This document shows, in pieces, positions 47,257 through 59,088 of a stretch of DNA of 64,000 bases. The position numbers and the translations under genes were made by a program. The stretch comes from Acanthornis magna (lineage: Eukaryota; Chordata; Aves; Passeriformes; Acanthizidae), in contig JAWUZG010000299.1 of the NCBI GenBank assembly GCA_036785705.1, positions 124,001-188,000 of the forward strand, in the 5' to 3' direction. Under the pieces are notes generated by a model. That model searched no databases and was not told where the DNA came from. It was given only the letters and a program-made list of their open reading frames with translations. Positions within the stretch are counted from its first letter, which is position 1. Each line of letters starts with the position of its first letter.

Positions 47257-48330
47257 ATCTATGAGTTTTTCTCATAGGTTGTTGGCTTTTTTGTGACTAG
47301 AGGCTTTGAGTGTGGCTTTGCCTCCAGGAGGTGACAGGGTGTGTAGGGGATTTATAGCAATGTGTCACCTCTAATCATCAGGTCCTTCAGAGAAAGATGA
47401 GTTAAGCAATGTCTAATTAAAAGCTAGAAATGAAGGCCATAAGATGCAGAGGACACTGTAGCTTACCATTCTGCATGCAGTTTAAATGAATGGTTCTGCA
47501 CTGAAATGCTCCTGAAAGCTTTTTTACACTGAGTTTTCATAAAAATCATTAGTTTTCTCTCTGTATTACAATTCTTTCTAGCAGAAGCAGCTGATGGCTG
47601 AATGGCTTAATTCTTCCTGCCCCTCACCCTATTTGCATCCCTGGCTGCTGCTTTGAAAAGTATTTTCATTTATTATTGACTTCCAATTTAATATTAATTT
47701 GCAACAGAAAGAGCTGATCAAAATCATATCAAGGGAAGACTACTCCTATCTCAGTGCAGTGTCCTGTTGCTATGGGAACTGGGAAGAGCTGAGGTTTACA
47801 CAATTACTGAAGTCTAGAATAATTCTGGATGTCATCTGATGTTAGCTATGTCTGCATGCATGAACACACAGTCACCCACACACACGCATGGACACAGAAA
47901 AATCCACATTTGGGAGCTGTTGGCCATGGTGTGAAAGGAAGACTCTCCTGGTTGTTCCATCTTGCCTGGGTCTCAATTTCTTGCTGAACAGACAATGGCA
48001 TTTCTCATGTCTGATCAAGTAATTCTCATTGCAGAGCCCTAAAATCTGGGGAAAGCCTGCAGTGATTCTGTGCACACCAGGCAGGACCAGGATTTCATCT
48101 CGAGAGTCCTGCAGCTCGTGCTTTATCCAACTTCCAGCTGTTCAGCACTCAACAGCACTGAGGGATGTAGAAAGTAGCCCAAAATAGCAGAATCCCCCAG
48201 CATTCCTGGGATCATCATAAAAAGAAGAACCTCTCTGTTCTGGAGCATGTCAGGTGAGAGCAAATTGTTTGGAATTCATTCAGGTTGCTGCTGCACTTTC
48301 CCATTCTGTGCTTCATCCACCAGGGAATTG
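47257..48330. other. Unique sequence, no gene seen
   Basis: Single-copy sequence with a small CA-rich patch near 47866-47895. No open frame of note. Confidence 0.6.
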
Positions 48331-48458
48331 CGGAATCACAGAGTCATTGAGGGTGGAAAACACCTCTGAGACCATCCCCAGTCATCAGCCGTCACCACCA
48401 GCCCACGTCCTCAAGTGCTGCATCCATACATTTGTTGGACACTTCCAAGGGTGGTTGG
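48331..48458 (-). mobile_element. CR1 LINE 3' end, older subfamily
   Basis: Reverse-complement tail: cggaatcacagagtcattga, gggtggaaaacacctctgag, caccagcccacgtcctcaag, tgctgcatccatacatttg, ggacacttccaagg. It has the same arrangement as the 'cactaaaccatg' CR1 group seen at 40139. Confidence 0.8.
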
Positions 48459-48817
48459 AGTTAGATCAAAATGTTTTCAGATCTTTACCTGCTCAAACAA
48501 TTAACGCCAAAGATCCTGGGCTTGGAAGGACCATTGGAGTCACTGATCTCAGGATCAGAAGGGAAGTTTTATCTCCCTCCTAAGGATCAAGCTTCTATAT
48601 ACGTGCAACTATACCCATCTCTTGCATGATTTTTATGGAATTCTTTCTCCCCACCCCATCTACCCACTCTTCATCCTCTCTGTGTTCCAGAGGCTGTAAG
48701 TTGGGAGTGGGGACAGTGTCTGTGTCTGGATTTCGAAGTAGCTGATGCATTAGGCTTTGGTTATAATGACTTGTCTGTAGCAGTTCTGATAATCACAGTC
48801 ACTATGAAATGCAAAGG
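48459..48817. other. Unique sequence between two CR1 tails
   Basis: I see no gene. gatcctgggcttggaaggac near 48512 vaguely resembles a CR1 tail but is too short to call. Confidence 0.5.
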
Positions 48818-48932
48818 ATCACAGAACCCCAGAACGGGTTGGGTTGGAAGGAACCTTAGGGATCATCCTTTTCCACCCTCCCACCATGGGCAGGGACACC
48901 TTTCACTGCCCAGGTTGCTCAGAAATTGTGCA
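48818..48932 (-). mobile_element. CR1 LINE 3' end
   Basis: Reverse-complement tail: atcacagaaccccagaacgg, gttgggttggaaggaacctt, agggatcatccttttccacc, ccatgggcagggacaccttt, gcccaggttgctcag. Confidence 0.9.
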
Positions 48933-49629
48933 AGTACAAGACACCCCTGGAAGTAACTTACTCAGTTTAGGTCATATTTTGCCTTTTTTTCCACCACCAC
49001 TGCTCATGGCTGCTAGGGTCATTGTTTTTTTAAATTTTTATTAGGTTTCAAAATTTTACTGATTATTATATTTTCCTCTTAATTATCAGCATTAATGTCA
49101 TTAGTATAGCAGCAGTGTCAGTGTCAAGCTGTCCTATCTGTTGTTCCCTAAAAATAGTAATAATCAATTCACTGAAAATTCAAAGCAGAAATGCCAGTAA
49201 TATTATTGAGTAAAGGAAAAAAAAGGACATTTTTTCAAAGTTTTAACTGAATTTTTCCTTTCAATTGCATCCCACTCACAGATTGGGCTGGCATTTATAT
49301 TTAGTTGTTTGGCTGTTTCTTTTGCAGTGCTGTGAGCAAGCAAAACACACCTCAGACAGTCAGTGAGGCGATGAAACCTAATTGATGAGTGGTTGTACCT
49401 CACTGCATTGCCAAAGAATTAACTTTTCATAACCTGAGAGGCAGAAAGACATTAATGTTATCAAAGCCTGTTTCTCAAATCTGAATGAGTGTAAAATATT
49501 GGTGTTTTCTTCTTCCAAAGCATCAAAGACTTTCAGTGGAATTAAGGCCTGAATTGGTCATAATCCTGTGCTGTTCTCTGATTGGGTGGGAGATGGTTTG
49601 GATGGGAATGTAAAGAACAATTCCCTGGG
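48933..49629. other. Unique sequence, no gene seen
   Basis: A/T-rich single-copy interval between a CR1 tail and a CR1 ORF2 fragment. No frame longer than 66 codons lies within it. Confidence 0.55.
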
Positions 49630-50130
49630 AAATTTGGGATGCATCTCATCAGGTCCCACAGACTTATGGACATTCAGGTTCCTCAGGTGCTTGTGAACCT
49701 GACCTTACTCACGGTGGGAGGAACTTTGCTCCCCCAGCCCCATCGTGCTGTCCCTCCACTCCAGAGCTGTGGGAACAGACTCTGCCAGTGAAGACTGAGA
49801 CACAAAATGTGTTGAGCACCTCAGCCTTCCCCTCACCACCCATTGTTACCAGTTTCCCAGCCTTGTTTATCGAGGGGTTACGCCTTCCTTTCGTGTTTAC
49901 CAGACCTGGAGAAGCCCTTCCTGTTATTCTTTGTGTCCTTGCCAGGTTCAGTTCCGGTTTTGCCCTCCTTACCCCCTCCCTACACAACCAAATTCCATCC
50001 CTAGACTCTTCCCAGGCCACCTGTCCGTGTTCCCTGTGCTCCTGTCCCTCTGTTCTGACCAGCAGTCCCTCCTCAGCCATCCTGGGCTCCTCTTTCTCAC
50101 CCCATTTCTTGCTCCTGGGGGTCACTGCCT
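49630..50130 (-). pseudogene. CR1 LINE ORF2 fragment (linker before the RT domain)
   Basis: On the minus strand a 138-codon open frame (49709-50125) carries text characteristic of CR1 ORF2 upstream of the RT motifs: KPELNLAR, then GKLVTMGGEGKAEVLNTF, then SVFTG and SSGVEGQHDG. These line up in order with the CR1 segment 'AQLELNLAR...GELVTMDEEKAEVLNNFF..VFTG...SSGVDG'. Immediately left, tcccacagacttatggacat and gatgcatctcatcagg continue the same protein region. The frame lacks endonuclease and RT catalytic motifs and has no start codon context, so it is an inactive piece. It sits about 600 bp left of a CR1 3' tail (50719) but belongs to a separate insertion, because the order is not collinear. 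Confidence 0.88.
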
Positions 50131-50206
50131 CTGGCGCTCCATGGAAGATTTCCCTAAAGCGCTGTCAGCTCTGTTCTGCTCCCCTGCCCCTGAGAACAGC
50201 CCCCCA

Positions 50207-50328
50207 GAGATTAGATTGACTGGCGTTTGTTTTCCAAAAGTCCAGAGCCTGACTGTATTCCTTACCTGAGATTATATTGACTGAAGTTTGTTTTTCTAAA
50301 GTCCAGAGCCTGACTGTATTCCTTACCT
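50207..50328. repeat. Tandem duplication of a 61-bp unit
   Basis: Copies 50207-50267 and 50268-50328 are exactly adjacent, equal in length and differ at only about six positions. Each ends gactgtattccttacct. The left copy adjoins the end of the CR1 ORF2 fragment. Confidence 0.95.
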
Positions 50329-50718
50329 GACCTGTATCCCTCAGGGGTGTGAGCTCCCCCAGGGCAGAGTGCTCCCCCCATTTATGGATTGATAAAATTG
50401 TATTATTGACAATTATAGTGCCCAGAGAACTGTGCAAACTCTGTGTGCAGAGCTTTACAAGCAGACATGAAGTCAGTTAACCTAAAATACAGAGAGGAGT
50501 GTGAGCACACCTGAAATAACACGGTGGTTTTAAACAAGAAGGAGCTCTAGAGCTTTAGAAACTTCCAGGGAGCACTTAAATTGCACTGAGATAATGATAC
50601 CCTTTTAAATTTTATAATTAGCTTATTGCTGGACCTTTTGTTAAAAAAAAAAAAAAACAAAACAGTTAATTTACTTCCTTAGGGATTCACTCAAAATATT
50701 CTAAGACAAAACCAAAAT
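50329..50718. other. Unique sequence, no gene seen
   Basis: Short interval with an A15 run near 50643-50657. Confidence 0.6.
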
Positions 50719-50880
50719 TAGAATCCTGCAGTCATCAAGGTTGGAAGAGATTTTTAACTTCATCCAGTCCAGCCACCATCCCAGCCTTGATCACTGAACA
50801 CATCATCCAGTGCCAGATCCAGATCCCTCTCGACCCCCAGGGATGGTGAATCCTGTGGGCTGCCAGCTTCCCTGGGGTGA
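50719..50880 (-). mobile_element. CR1 LINE 3' end, old and diverged
   Basis: Reverse-complement tail: agaatcctgcagtcatcaag, gttggaagagatttttaact, catccagtccagccaccatc, acccccagggatggtgaatc, tgccagcttccctgggg. The block order fits the older CR1 group. Confidence 0.75.
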
Positions 50881-53800
50881 TTGCAAATTTCAGTAAATGG
50901 TTTCCATTTAGAGTAAATACAGATGTTAAGTGTGTTTTAAGAAAAGCTCTCTGTGTTTTTTTCAAAATACTCTTTAGAACATTACTTCAGTCTAAATTGC
51001 ATGAGTAAAAGAAAACCCTGAAAGGAGAGCAGGGTCAGCCTGGACATCTCTGATACAAATTTGCTGTTTAGAGATTACAGGCCTGTGCTAATTGCTTTCA
51101 TCCATTTTCACAGACAGAAAGTAAAGACCGGAGATAGAGGAAAATGAAAAGTAAAAGCATATATTACAAGTTATAAACATTCTGGTTTTATGCGGTTTCT
51201 GGTTTTATTCGGTCTCATAAGCCACTTCTTTCCCTCTGAAAATCATGCCAAGATCCGTGCTGGGGCTTCCAGAGTGGCCCTGCCTGGGCTGAAGGTTGGG
51301 AGTGTGCTGAGCTGGAGACAAGCGGTAAATGGACGCTGGTAGTGCATCATCTCTCGTGGACTGACGCGCTAAATTCCTCAGGGCACAACAAGTTAAGGAC
51401 TGAGTAAATCATCGATTAGCTGTCAGCCCTCCTGGTCATCCTCATGAAAGGGATTAGTGACAGCCAGGGGCCAGAGAAGGAGCTGTGCAATACAAATACC
51501 TTTTGAAGTGGGACAAAAAACTCCCGGGGAACGCTCCTTCCATTTCAAAGCAGTGGTGGTGCAGAAAATGCTGCCTCCCTTCACCCCTGTGCCTTTCCTA
51601 ATTAATCTTTCATCAATAAAGAAACCACACTCAAAAAATTAGAAAATGTATCGATATGTTTCTGTTACACTGAGTAAAAATAAGCGAGAGGAAAGCAATT
51701 CCACAGATTTGGACAGCAGGTTTCCATCTGGCTATGGAACCAATTATATTTGTATTTAAACAAATGTGCCAGACAGAAGGAGTGGAAATTCCCCACATCT
51801 TCCTGGCAGCAAGTAGAACTTGCTAAGTAGCCACTTATTGTTTGGTTTGTCTGATGGCTTCTTTTATTAAACATTAGCTGTATCCAGAAAAAACCAGCTT
51901 TGCACTTCGGGGCTGCACACACCGATCCCTTAATTCAAGTTCACTTTTATGCACTGTGTTTTGTACCACATCCAAAACCAGACAAAGCCTTTTATCTGGT
52001 ACCAGTGAAGGAACAGGATGGGAAAATGTGATATTTTTACTAGACACGGCTTCTAGATGTTGCTCCTGTCCTTCAAAATCCCTGTCTGGCAATTGTAGAG
52101 CCCGTCAGCTGTGCTGTCACTGTTGATGGGGAAAATGGTGCTCTTTACTTCCAAGAGGCTTTAGAAGGGAATTCATTCACTGCTCTCTAAGAGGAGAGGC
52201 CAGAGAGGATGCCCTGAATGCTGGAATGGCTCCTGGTCACCTCTGTGTTGGGAGTTTGGGATCCCATGTGGTGCAGAGTAAATCAGGTGATGCTGGAGAG
52301 CAAGGCGTGGAATAAAATACAGACAGTAATCCCAAACTAGGATCCATTTAAAATAAGGACAACTTCATGAATTTAAAAAAAAAAATTACAAAAAGTTGCC
52401 AGACTTCTTTCTCTATCCAAATTCAGCTTATGTTCAAATCCAACCACACACAAACTTCCTGCTGTGAGCTACTCGTGCCATTTCCTGCTCCCCTGTGCAG
52501 GGGCTCCCTCAATCCCAGCTGATGGATGAGGCTGCTGAGGGAGGATTGAAGGGCTGACACATCATCCCTGTCCCAAATCCATCGTGGAACACATGGGGTG
52601 TTCATGTTGCATCTTCCTTTTGCTGCCCCTCTGCACCTTGCTCTTCCTGCACAACTCATTAAAGCTTCAGAACTCTTCCAGACCCCACCCTGATCTATTA
52701 TTACACTGGTTTTAGTAAAATATCCGTGTTTTGTAGGAAAATCTTTGGTGTGGGTCACTTCCTAATGTTTCACTTGATGTGGGACAGCCCTTGCAGTTCA
52801 AGTCTTCATAAAGAATCAGTTCTGCTTATCCAGTTTGAGGGAAATCTTATTCAAGTTATCTGTTATTCCAATAATTGGGATTTAATTATGAAGCTCAAAA
52901 GAGCTTTCTGGTAGGAATAAATTCAGGATGTACTACTCCCAAAGAAGTGTTTCTTCCAGCAGCTTCAGGTAATCTTTATTTTATAAATTATACAATATTT
53001 TATAAAATGAAAATATATAATATTTTATAAAATAACTGCATTTGTGTATTTCCTAAATCACTACAATTTAAAAAGTTCACACGTCTCTTATGGAAAACAT
53101 TATTTTCTGTGTCTCTCTAAGTAATTTTCAAAAATTTCCAATTTTGTGTGTCCTACATTTTCCATTAAATATAAATAAAACATTTTTCAAACAAAATAAA
53201 CAGGAGTTCCATTAAATGAATGGTGAGAAAAAGCACATAAATTCTTGGAATTTTTAAGGTTTCTCTCTTAAACTTACAGCTACAAAACTGATGTTTGCTC
53301 ATGTTGTGAGCTGCAAACAGGGAAGCCATAGGAAATTCTTAAATGTTTATAAGCCAGAGGCTTAACATGACTTGTAGAACTTCTGGAATATTTATTGTAC
53401 AACGTGGTTGATGCTCATTGCCAAAACTATTTCTGTCTTCTTGTCAGTGTTCTTCAGGAATAACAGACTGGATGTTGGGACTTTTTAAAATCAGTACCTG
53501 TGTTATACAAATCAGTGGCACAAAAATTGAGGACTGAACAAAGGCGATTTTGTTCAGTTCAGTTTGTTGCACAAGCTGCTCACATTTGCAGGCAGGGAGG
53601 TGCTCAGTCCTTCATAATGACTACTCACCTAAATTCCTGTACAAAACCACAAATCATTATCTTCTGCATTTCCATTAATTGGAAAAGAGAGAATGCAGCA
53701 AGTTTTCTGCCCTTTTTTCTTTATTTCTATTTTTTTCCTTTGGGTAAAGTCTATTCACTAAGTTCTGTAGAAAACAGATGTGATTCTACTTTAATGCATT

Positions 53801-54138
53801 CAGATTTCATTGCTTATTGAAATATTTGCATTACTTTGAATTTAGAAAATAAGCTTAAGCTGTTAATGGACTTTGAATAGAAAGATATAAAGAACCTCAG
53901 TCTTCACTGTTTCCTACTAATTACTAATTCTGTTTCCATAAGAAGGTTTAATGTTTCTGCCTAAAATTAACCGTGCATGCCTTTTAGAATGCGTATTTAA
54001 AAGACCTCCTGCTGCTGAGGGAGAATTTTATTTTGTAGAATTCTTGTAAACATGGAAAAACTAACTTGTGTATCTGTTTGGATAATGGAAAATCCCTGGC
54101 ATATACAGGCACAAGTGTGTGCGTACACATAGACGTAC
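50881..54138. other. 3.3 kb of unique A/T-rich sequence, no gene seen
   Basis: A 15-bp word, aatattttataaaat, occurs at 52994-53008 and 53019-53033 in an A/T-rich stretch. A 111-codon minus frame (52423-52758) and a 106-codon plus frame (53500-53820) are unrecognised. Confidence 0.5.

Positions 54139-54170
<32 letters not shown>
54139..54170. repeat. Poly-A followed by (TA)7
   Basis: An A18 run at 54139-54156 leads into seven TA dinucleotides. Simple repeat with no linked element. Confidence 0.95.
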
Positions 54171-55598
54171 AAATATTGTTCACCTGCACAGAGCAGGGGT
54201 TCAATCCCTGCAAACTTAGAATATTCAATTAATTTCAAAGCCTTTTGGATCACCTTATGAGCAGCATTTTGCTTCTCCTTTTCTTCACTTGCATATGAAC
54301 AAGCTGTCTGTGTTATCGCTGAGTTACCTGAATGCCATTTAGGAAATGGTGACTCATTTTCCATGAAATATCAGATATCCACATTTCTGTTAATAAACTC
54401 TTTCTCTTTGTACCAAGCTGATTCATCTGATCTATAAATAAATGAAATGTAGATGAAGTTGTGTATTCTGTTTGTACAATGGAAGGACCCCAGACTCCAC
54501 AGTCTGTATGTGCAATATGTATTTACTCATCCAGTGCAGATTTGGATGGAGCTTTTAATCCAAGTGTGTGAAACTATTAAAGATAATGTTCCTAAAGATC
54601 TCAAACACTTACCAATACATTGCCAGAATCACCCCCCAAAATGCTGTTGGCTGCTGTTTCTATGCTCTGCCCTTCCCAATTGCCTTTGGGTCTCACTACT
54701 CATTGGCATTTGGGAAATCCTTTAGGGGTGTTTATCAGGTAAAAAATGCTCCAAAACAGGAAATTTATGCTGGTTTTTGAACTGTGGAAATGACTTTTAA
54801 TTTGAACATAACAGAACAATTACAGAAAATATTTGTAATTGAAAAATGAGACTGATTTATGATCTTCTTTCATTGTCACTTTCTTGGTTTTTTTCCTTTC
54901 CCACTGTCACAATACAGAAGTCCTGACATTTAAGTACAATTATATGGATTTAGTCTGTGAATGTGTAGGAAAACCCTTGGGATTTTTTACACTGTGTAAT
55001 ATTCAACACAGCTCTGTTATTTTATTTTTCTTTTACTAAAGATGACAGTGTCTATCAAACAAGAAGAGACAAAAATGTTTCCTCTAAGAGAAAGGTTGGT
55101 TAGCAAAGACAAAATCCTACCAGGAAAAATCTCTCAGCAAAGCACAGTTGTATAATGATGAAGCTGCTCGTTTCTCGTTATTTATGCAGCCTCCTTGTTT
55201 TCTAAAAGCCACATATGGATAATTTTCTTCTTTTTAAATATTATATCTTTCTCCATTGTTCCTAGGAGGCGTTTTAATGCAGATAATTGAATTTCAATTA
55301 ATTCTGCATATGCTATTCCATATTATAGTTGCTTACTCCTGCTGATGTGGGCCTGTCATTACTCACACCCTGCCTCACACTCAGCTCAGTGTGACCATTT
55401 TTTAAGCCCTGTATGAGCACATTGCATTTATTACTCACAGGAAGTTATCCAGGAAGGTGTTATGGCAAGTTCTCTAAAGCCTGATTCTCTTTGTGAAACA
55501 TTTTGCAGTTTTATCAGCTTGTGCTATTGCATGACCAGCAGCAAAAATGATTTCAAAGAAAATTAGAATGGGGGTGGGGTAAGGCTATTGTACTAAAT
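54171..55598. other. Unique sequence with a near-palindrome; no gene seen
   Basis: At 55277-55309, atgcagataattgaa, a central T and the inverse with a 2-nt bulge form an A/T-rich near-palindrome. A 90-codon plus frame (54453-54725) has no recognisable motif. Confidence 0.55.
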
Positions 55599-55613
55599 GG
55601 GGGGGGGGGGGGG
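55599..55613. repeat. Poly-G run, G15
   Basis: Fifteen consecutive G on the plus strand, with GGGGGTGGGG 20 bp to the left. Confidence 0.95.
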
Positions 55614-56584
55614 AGGATGTGGTTAATTCTGAAATAATGAGGAATAGAAGGCTAAATAGCCTTCTCAGGAGAATCTGAGCCTCAGGGTTTCTGCTGCCAG
55701 CTTTGCCTTGGTTAAACTACTGCAAAGGACTAAGAAATGCTAAACTGAAATCTAAAACCAAGAGCTGTCCAGTGCTCCAAGGATAAAACTGACAGAAACT
55801 TTGTGAAATACCCACAGATGCTGTGAAGCATCCTGGAAGAGAAGCTGGGGCAAGAATTCAGATATTAATGGTAGAATCCATCTCACACTAAATTGCATCT
55901 GGATCCTGTTGCTCTGGGATTGAGAACATGAGGTTTCAACTCCTTTTCCCACCATCAAGCAGGGGGAAACCTTACTGTAATTAAATGTTTTCCTCATGTT
56001 AGCAGAGAGACCTTAAAGCACAATGAAGGGGCAGTGAAGAAGAGCCCACGTTCTCTGTCAGCTTAGATCTTGAAAATACCTTCCTTCCAAAACTGCTTGA
56101 AAGGGAATTGTGCCTGTTAAAAGGAGCAGAGGTGGAATCTATTGAAATTCTTTACAGTCAGAATTGAAATTCCAAAAGTAGGCTTGTAACAAAGGACACT
56201 TCTTGTGAGAGGATTAAAAACTGAAAAAGCACTTTTGATATGACACTTCTGTTCAAAAATACCTATAGGTATTCTAAAGAAGACAAAATACATTAAGTTA
56301 TTATTAGGATTACAATGACCACCTCGAAAATATGTCATTCATTTATCTTGCAGAAAGATAGATGGGAATGGACTGGGGTTCTCACATTTTCCTCAGGGAT
56401 GCTGTGGCTCTGTGCTTGCCTCTTTTCATTATGCCACCTAATTAGCACAACCTATCTTGATTGGAAAAAAATGAAAGCTTTTGTTCAAATACATTTGTTC
56501 CATTCAGAACTGAAATTATCCTGCATTAGAAAAAGGAGGCTGCAACATTTAAGTTCAAAGACTCACTGTTTCAGATTCAGAAAA
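55614..56584. other. Unique sequence, no gene seen
   Basis: Single-copy sequence. Minus frames of 81 and 73 codons have no known features. Confidence 0.6.
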
Positions 56585-56697
56585 TCCTCATGGAATGGTT
56601 TGGGTTGGAAGGGACCTTAAAGCCCACCCCTGCCCTGGGCAGCGACACCTCCCACTGTCCCAGGCTGCTCCACACCTCAACCAATCAGCTGGACCTT
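56585..56697 (-). mobile_element. CR1 LINE 3' end, short
   Basis: Reverse-complement tail: tcctcatggaatggtttggg, ttggaagggaccttaaagcc, gcagcgacacctcccactgt, cccaggctgctcc. Confidence 0.92.
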
Positions 56698-59057
56698 AAA
56701 TAAATTTATACATCACTCATACCTTTCACATAGCTAAAATAATTTTCAAACCATCCCAGGAAGCTTCAGTGTTTCAGTAGGAATGTGCTAGAGTGGATTA
56801 CTCCATTTTGTCTGTTCAGCTGGAAAAACGGAGACACAGAATTTGCTCAGTCATAATCAATCTTAAATTGGAAACAGTCATTTAAAAAAAGCCCAAACAA
56901 AAACTAGTTTGATTTCCTCTAAATCACAAACTATTAAGCTTCATTAAGCTATTCCCAGGAATGCAGTAGTCCTGATAATAGAGGTGGAATATAATTTATC
57001 CTTTGTTCCTTGTTTGCAAAACTATTTTTTTCCCTTTAAGGAGAGAATCAGTGTTTATTTAGGGAAGTTCTTGTGTAGGTACAAAATTCTATTTTCTCAC
57101 TTTTAAACTGACTCAACCTCTGACTTTCTCATCTGACTTCCTGCATAACAAGTAGCTCTAAGAACTCTACCCGGTGATTTTTATAGTGAAGGGCTTTGTA
57201 TTTTTGTCCTTCTATGCAAGGAAGCAATAGTAAGAATGATAAACTGTGGTGAAGCAAGACCAGGTCTGTAAGGAAAAAATCCACTCTTCTTTTAAAAGCT
57301 CCACTAGACCTAAATTTCATTAGATGAGCTGTTCTAGTGGTAAGAAACACTTGCCACAAAAAAGAATCCAACTAAAACAAAACATACCCTTCCCCAAACC
57401 AACATCTGGTTTAGTTTCAATTTTAATTATTAAAATTCCTTTTTTTCTCTCCATTTTATATCATTATAAGTAACCTGAATTAACATAAAGATGTTCTAAG
57501 GACAGAAAGGGAGCAACCTGCACAGCTCATGCATCAGATGAAAAAGGAATTGAGTTTGATGAATGCTGTTTGTGTCTCACTAACAGCCCTAAAGACATCT
57601 CATAATTTTGTGATAAGAAAATATTTCCTTGTCAGGAGCCATTAACATCTGTTTTTTTAAAAGTTGAGTCATTACATGCTTTGCCTGACAGCTCAATGTA
57701 GTACAGGTTGATGGATAACTGAGTGAAAGGCTTGAAAGGTCTCCAAATGAAGTCAATATTCCAAATTTAATGAAAAATGCTGAAGTGCAATACAGTTACA
57801 AACATAAACCATCTAATTGTAAACTAAAACAAGGCACCTTCTTGGTTTGGGTAATTTTAGTGATATTTGAGGACTAAGGGGGTGGCAGAAACTCAATCTC
57901 TTCTCCACATCTCTTTGTTAGAGTTGCTCTTTCCATTTCATGGATTGCCAATGTTTCAGCTGTTAACTACAGTGACCTTTGGAAATACCTATTGCAAAAT
58001 TAATAAGATTCAAAAATATTCATTAGAACAGAAGAGTTCCACTGTGGGCTGAAATTTAACTTGTGATTTTCGTCCTTAATGAAGTTTGGAAGTGAATTAT
58101 GTTTGCACAGCAAGAAAGAGGTTGAAGAACATGTGAAAAATATGAAAAATAATTTGCCATTTTAGACACAGAAAATTGTTTAGCAAATGGACTTAAAACC
58201 TGGAATGTTTGCTGCATCCCAATCAAGTGTCTGTGTCCCAAGGCTGGCTTGGGGGAGCAGGGAGTGCAAACGCGGCTCTGACGGGAGGCACACATCCAAG
58301 AGATGGATGTGGGCACAGACAACAGCGGAGAGAGAAAAATCCATGGATATAAAGGGATAACGTTAGAAAAGCCAGAGATCAACTCGAGCTGAAATTTGTA
58401 AGGGTTTCAAGGGCAGGAAGAGCTGTTACTGCTCCATCATCAGTAGAAGAATGAACAAGGGAAATATTGGCTCGCTGGGAACAGGGAGAGTGATTCAGTG
58501 CCGGCAGACAGAGATAAAAATGCCTTCTAAGCTCTGGGGCTCAGTTCCAAGGTCTCCCAGCCTTTTGTGCCTGGAGACAGAGTTCAGGAGGAGAGGAGCT
58601 TTCAGCAGTGGGAGAGGAGATACTCGAGCAGGGATCTTTTCAGCAGCTCAGATGGGCTGCACTGAAGAACCTAGAGGAGGATGGCTGCTGTCACGGCAAC
58701 TGCCGTCACTCTGTCACCTCTTACAGCCTTTGCTTTATTAAAGTGCCTTTATCCTGGCCCAGGAGGGATTTTTCCAAGTGTTCTTCCCACTCTCCCCATC
58801 CTGCTGCGGAGGTAAGTGATAGGTGTCCACTGAGGGTCAAACCCAGCACAGCCCTTGAGCTGCCCTGGAGTGGGCTCTGTGTCTCAGGAGAGCCTCAGGG
58901 AGCCAGGGCTGTTCCAGCAGGAGCAGGGAAAGCTCTGGGGATGGGGGAGAATTAAATGTACCTGTGGGATGTTAGTGACAAAACAGAGTCAGCCCCCTTT
59001 TTGCTGAATGATTGATAATCAATCATAAATTGGTACCAATCATTATAAAAAACTACT
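56698..59057. other. Unique sequence, no gene recognised
   Basis: A somewhat G/C-richer part at 58200-58950 holds overlapping plus frames of 96 and 115 codons (58451-58741 and 58608-58955) and a 108-codon minus frame (58056-58382). A ggaggtaagtg at 58808 resembles a splice donor, but no upstream exon could be recognised. Confidence 0.45.
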
Positions 59058-59088
59058 TTCTATTAGCCCAGGTTGCTCCAAGTCCCAC
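59058..59088 (-). mobile_element. CR1 LINE scrap, about 30 bp
   Basis: ttctattagcccaggttgct and ccaagtccca match the CR1 reverse-complement block 'ccactagaccaggttgctcaaagcccca'. Too short to be certain. Confidence 0.4.

Noticed and set aside
58451..58955. Overlapping 96- and 115-codon frames ending near a ggaggtaagtg donor
   Set aside because: The two frames conflict, no domain is recognisable, and a minus frame of similar length lies nearby.
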